Positions 5,637 to 5,709 of a DNA stretch of 5,709 nucleotides are shown here, piece after piece; position 1 is the first letter of the stretch, and each line of letters begins with the position of its first letter. This DNA is from Oscillospiraceae bacterium. Lineage in GTDB: Bacteria; Bacillota_A; Clostridia; Oscillospirales; Ruminococcaceae. Location of the stretch: NCBI GenBank assembly GCA_017829075.1, contig JAGAJA010000002.1:1-5709 (forward strand), read 5' to 3'. Position numbers and translations under genes: made by a program. The notes beneath the pieces are model-generated. The model saw nothing but the letters and a program-made list of their open reading frames with translations. It was not told the DNA's origin and searched no databases.

Positions 5637-5709
5637 ATGCCTAAATCATATAAAATCAGCGCAGAAAATGCAGCCGAAATAAAAGAAGTAAGAAAAACAA
5701 TAACAGACA
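5637..5709 (+). CDS. Probable IS630-like transposase, N-terminal 24 codons (3' end beyond window)
   Basis: ATG 5637 opens a frame beginning MPKSYKISAENAAEIKEV and stays open to the window edge (24 full codons). A GGTGAT ribosome binding site (5626-5631) lies 5 bases upstream. The lysine-rich opening followed by an ISAENAAEIKEVRKTITD-type amphipathic helix resembles the start of IS630-family transposases in Clostridia, where it leads into a helix-turn-helix DNA-binding domain. Nothing catalytic is in view, so the family call rests on memory of the N-terminus. A short DNA-binding protein of another kind is the main alternative. If correct, the left terminal repeat of the element should lie between about 5487 and 5636. 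Confidence 0.5.
   Translation, partial: MPKSYKISAENAAEIKEVRKTITD

Overview
The window looks like a chromosomal segment of a Gram-positive anaerobe of the Clostridia, probably Ruminococcus-like. The reasons are strong AGGAGG-type ribosome binding sites, near-consensus sigma-A promoters with extended -10 elements, and a SWIM/SNF2 helicase plus a DUF2798 membrane protein of the kind seen in that group. This is a judgement from sequence style, not from a database search.

Layout: Bases 1-2514 on the minus strand are the N-terminal 838 codons of a large SWIM-zinc-finger SNF2-type ATPase; its 3' end lies outside the window. It has its own excellent promoter at 2556-2584. A roughly 480-base AT-rich gap follows, with no confident gene but one open minus-strand stretch that may be a gene remnant. 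On the plus strand, a promoter at 3066-3094 drives a DUF2798 four-helix membrane protein (3197-3691), which ends at a strong hairpin terminator. Next is a 5'-truncated UPF0158 gene remnant (3859-4140) followed by a terminator. A second strong promoter (4429-4457) drives a predicted lipoprotein with a GH114-like (endo-alpha-1,4-polygalactosaminidase) TIM-barrel domain (4529-5347). Its 3' flank is rich in overlapping inverted repeats. The window ends in the first 24 codons of a probable IS630-like transposase (from 5637) with its own promoter.

The genes do not form one operon: each intact one has its own promoter, and the helicase is transcribed divergently from the rest. The helicase half is GC-richer and looks like core chromosome. 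From about 3.75 kb onward the window looks like accessory DNA: a truncated gene, a lower-GC secreted hydrolase and the edge of a likely insertion sequence. I see no multi-gene defence, CRISPR or biosynthetic system. The features most worth following are the solitary GH114-like lipoprotein and the folded RNA-like segment just downstream of it.
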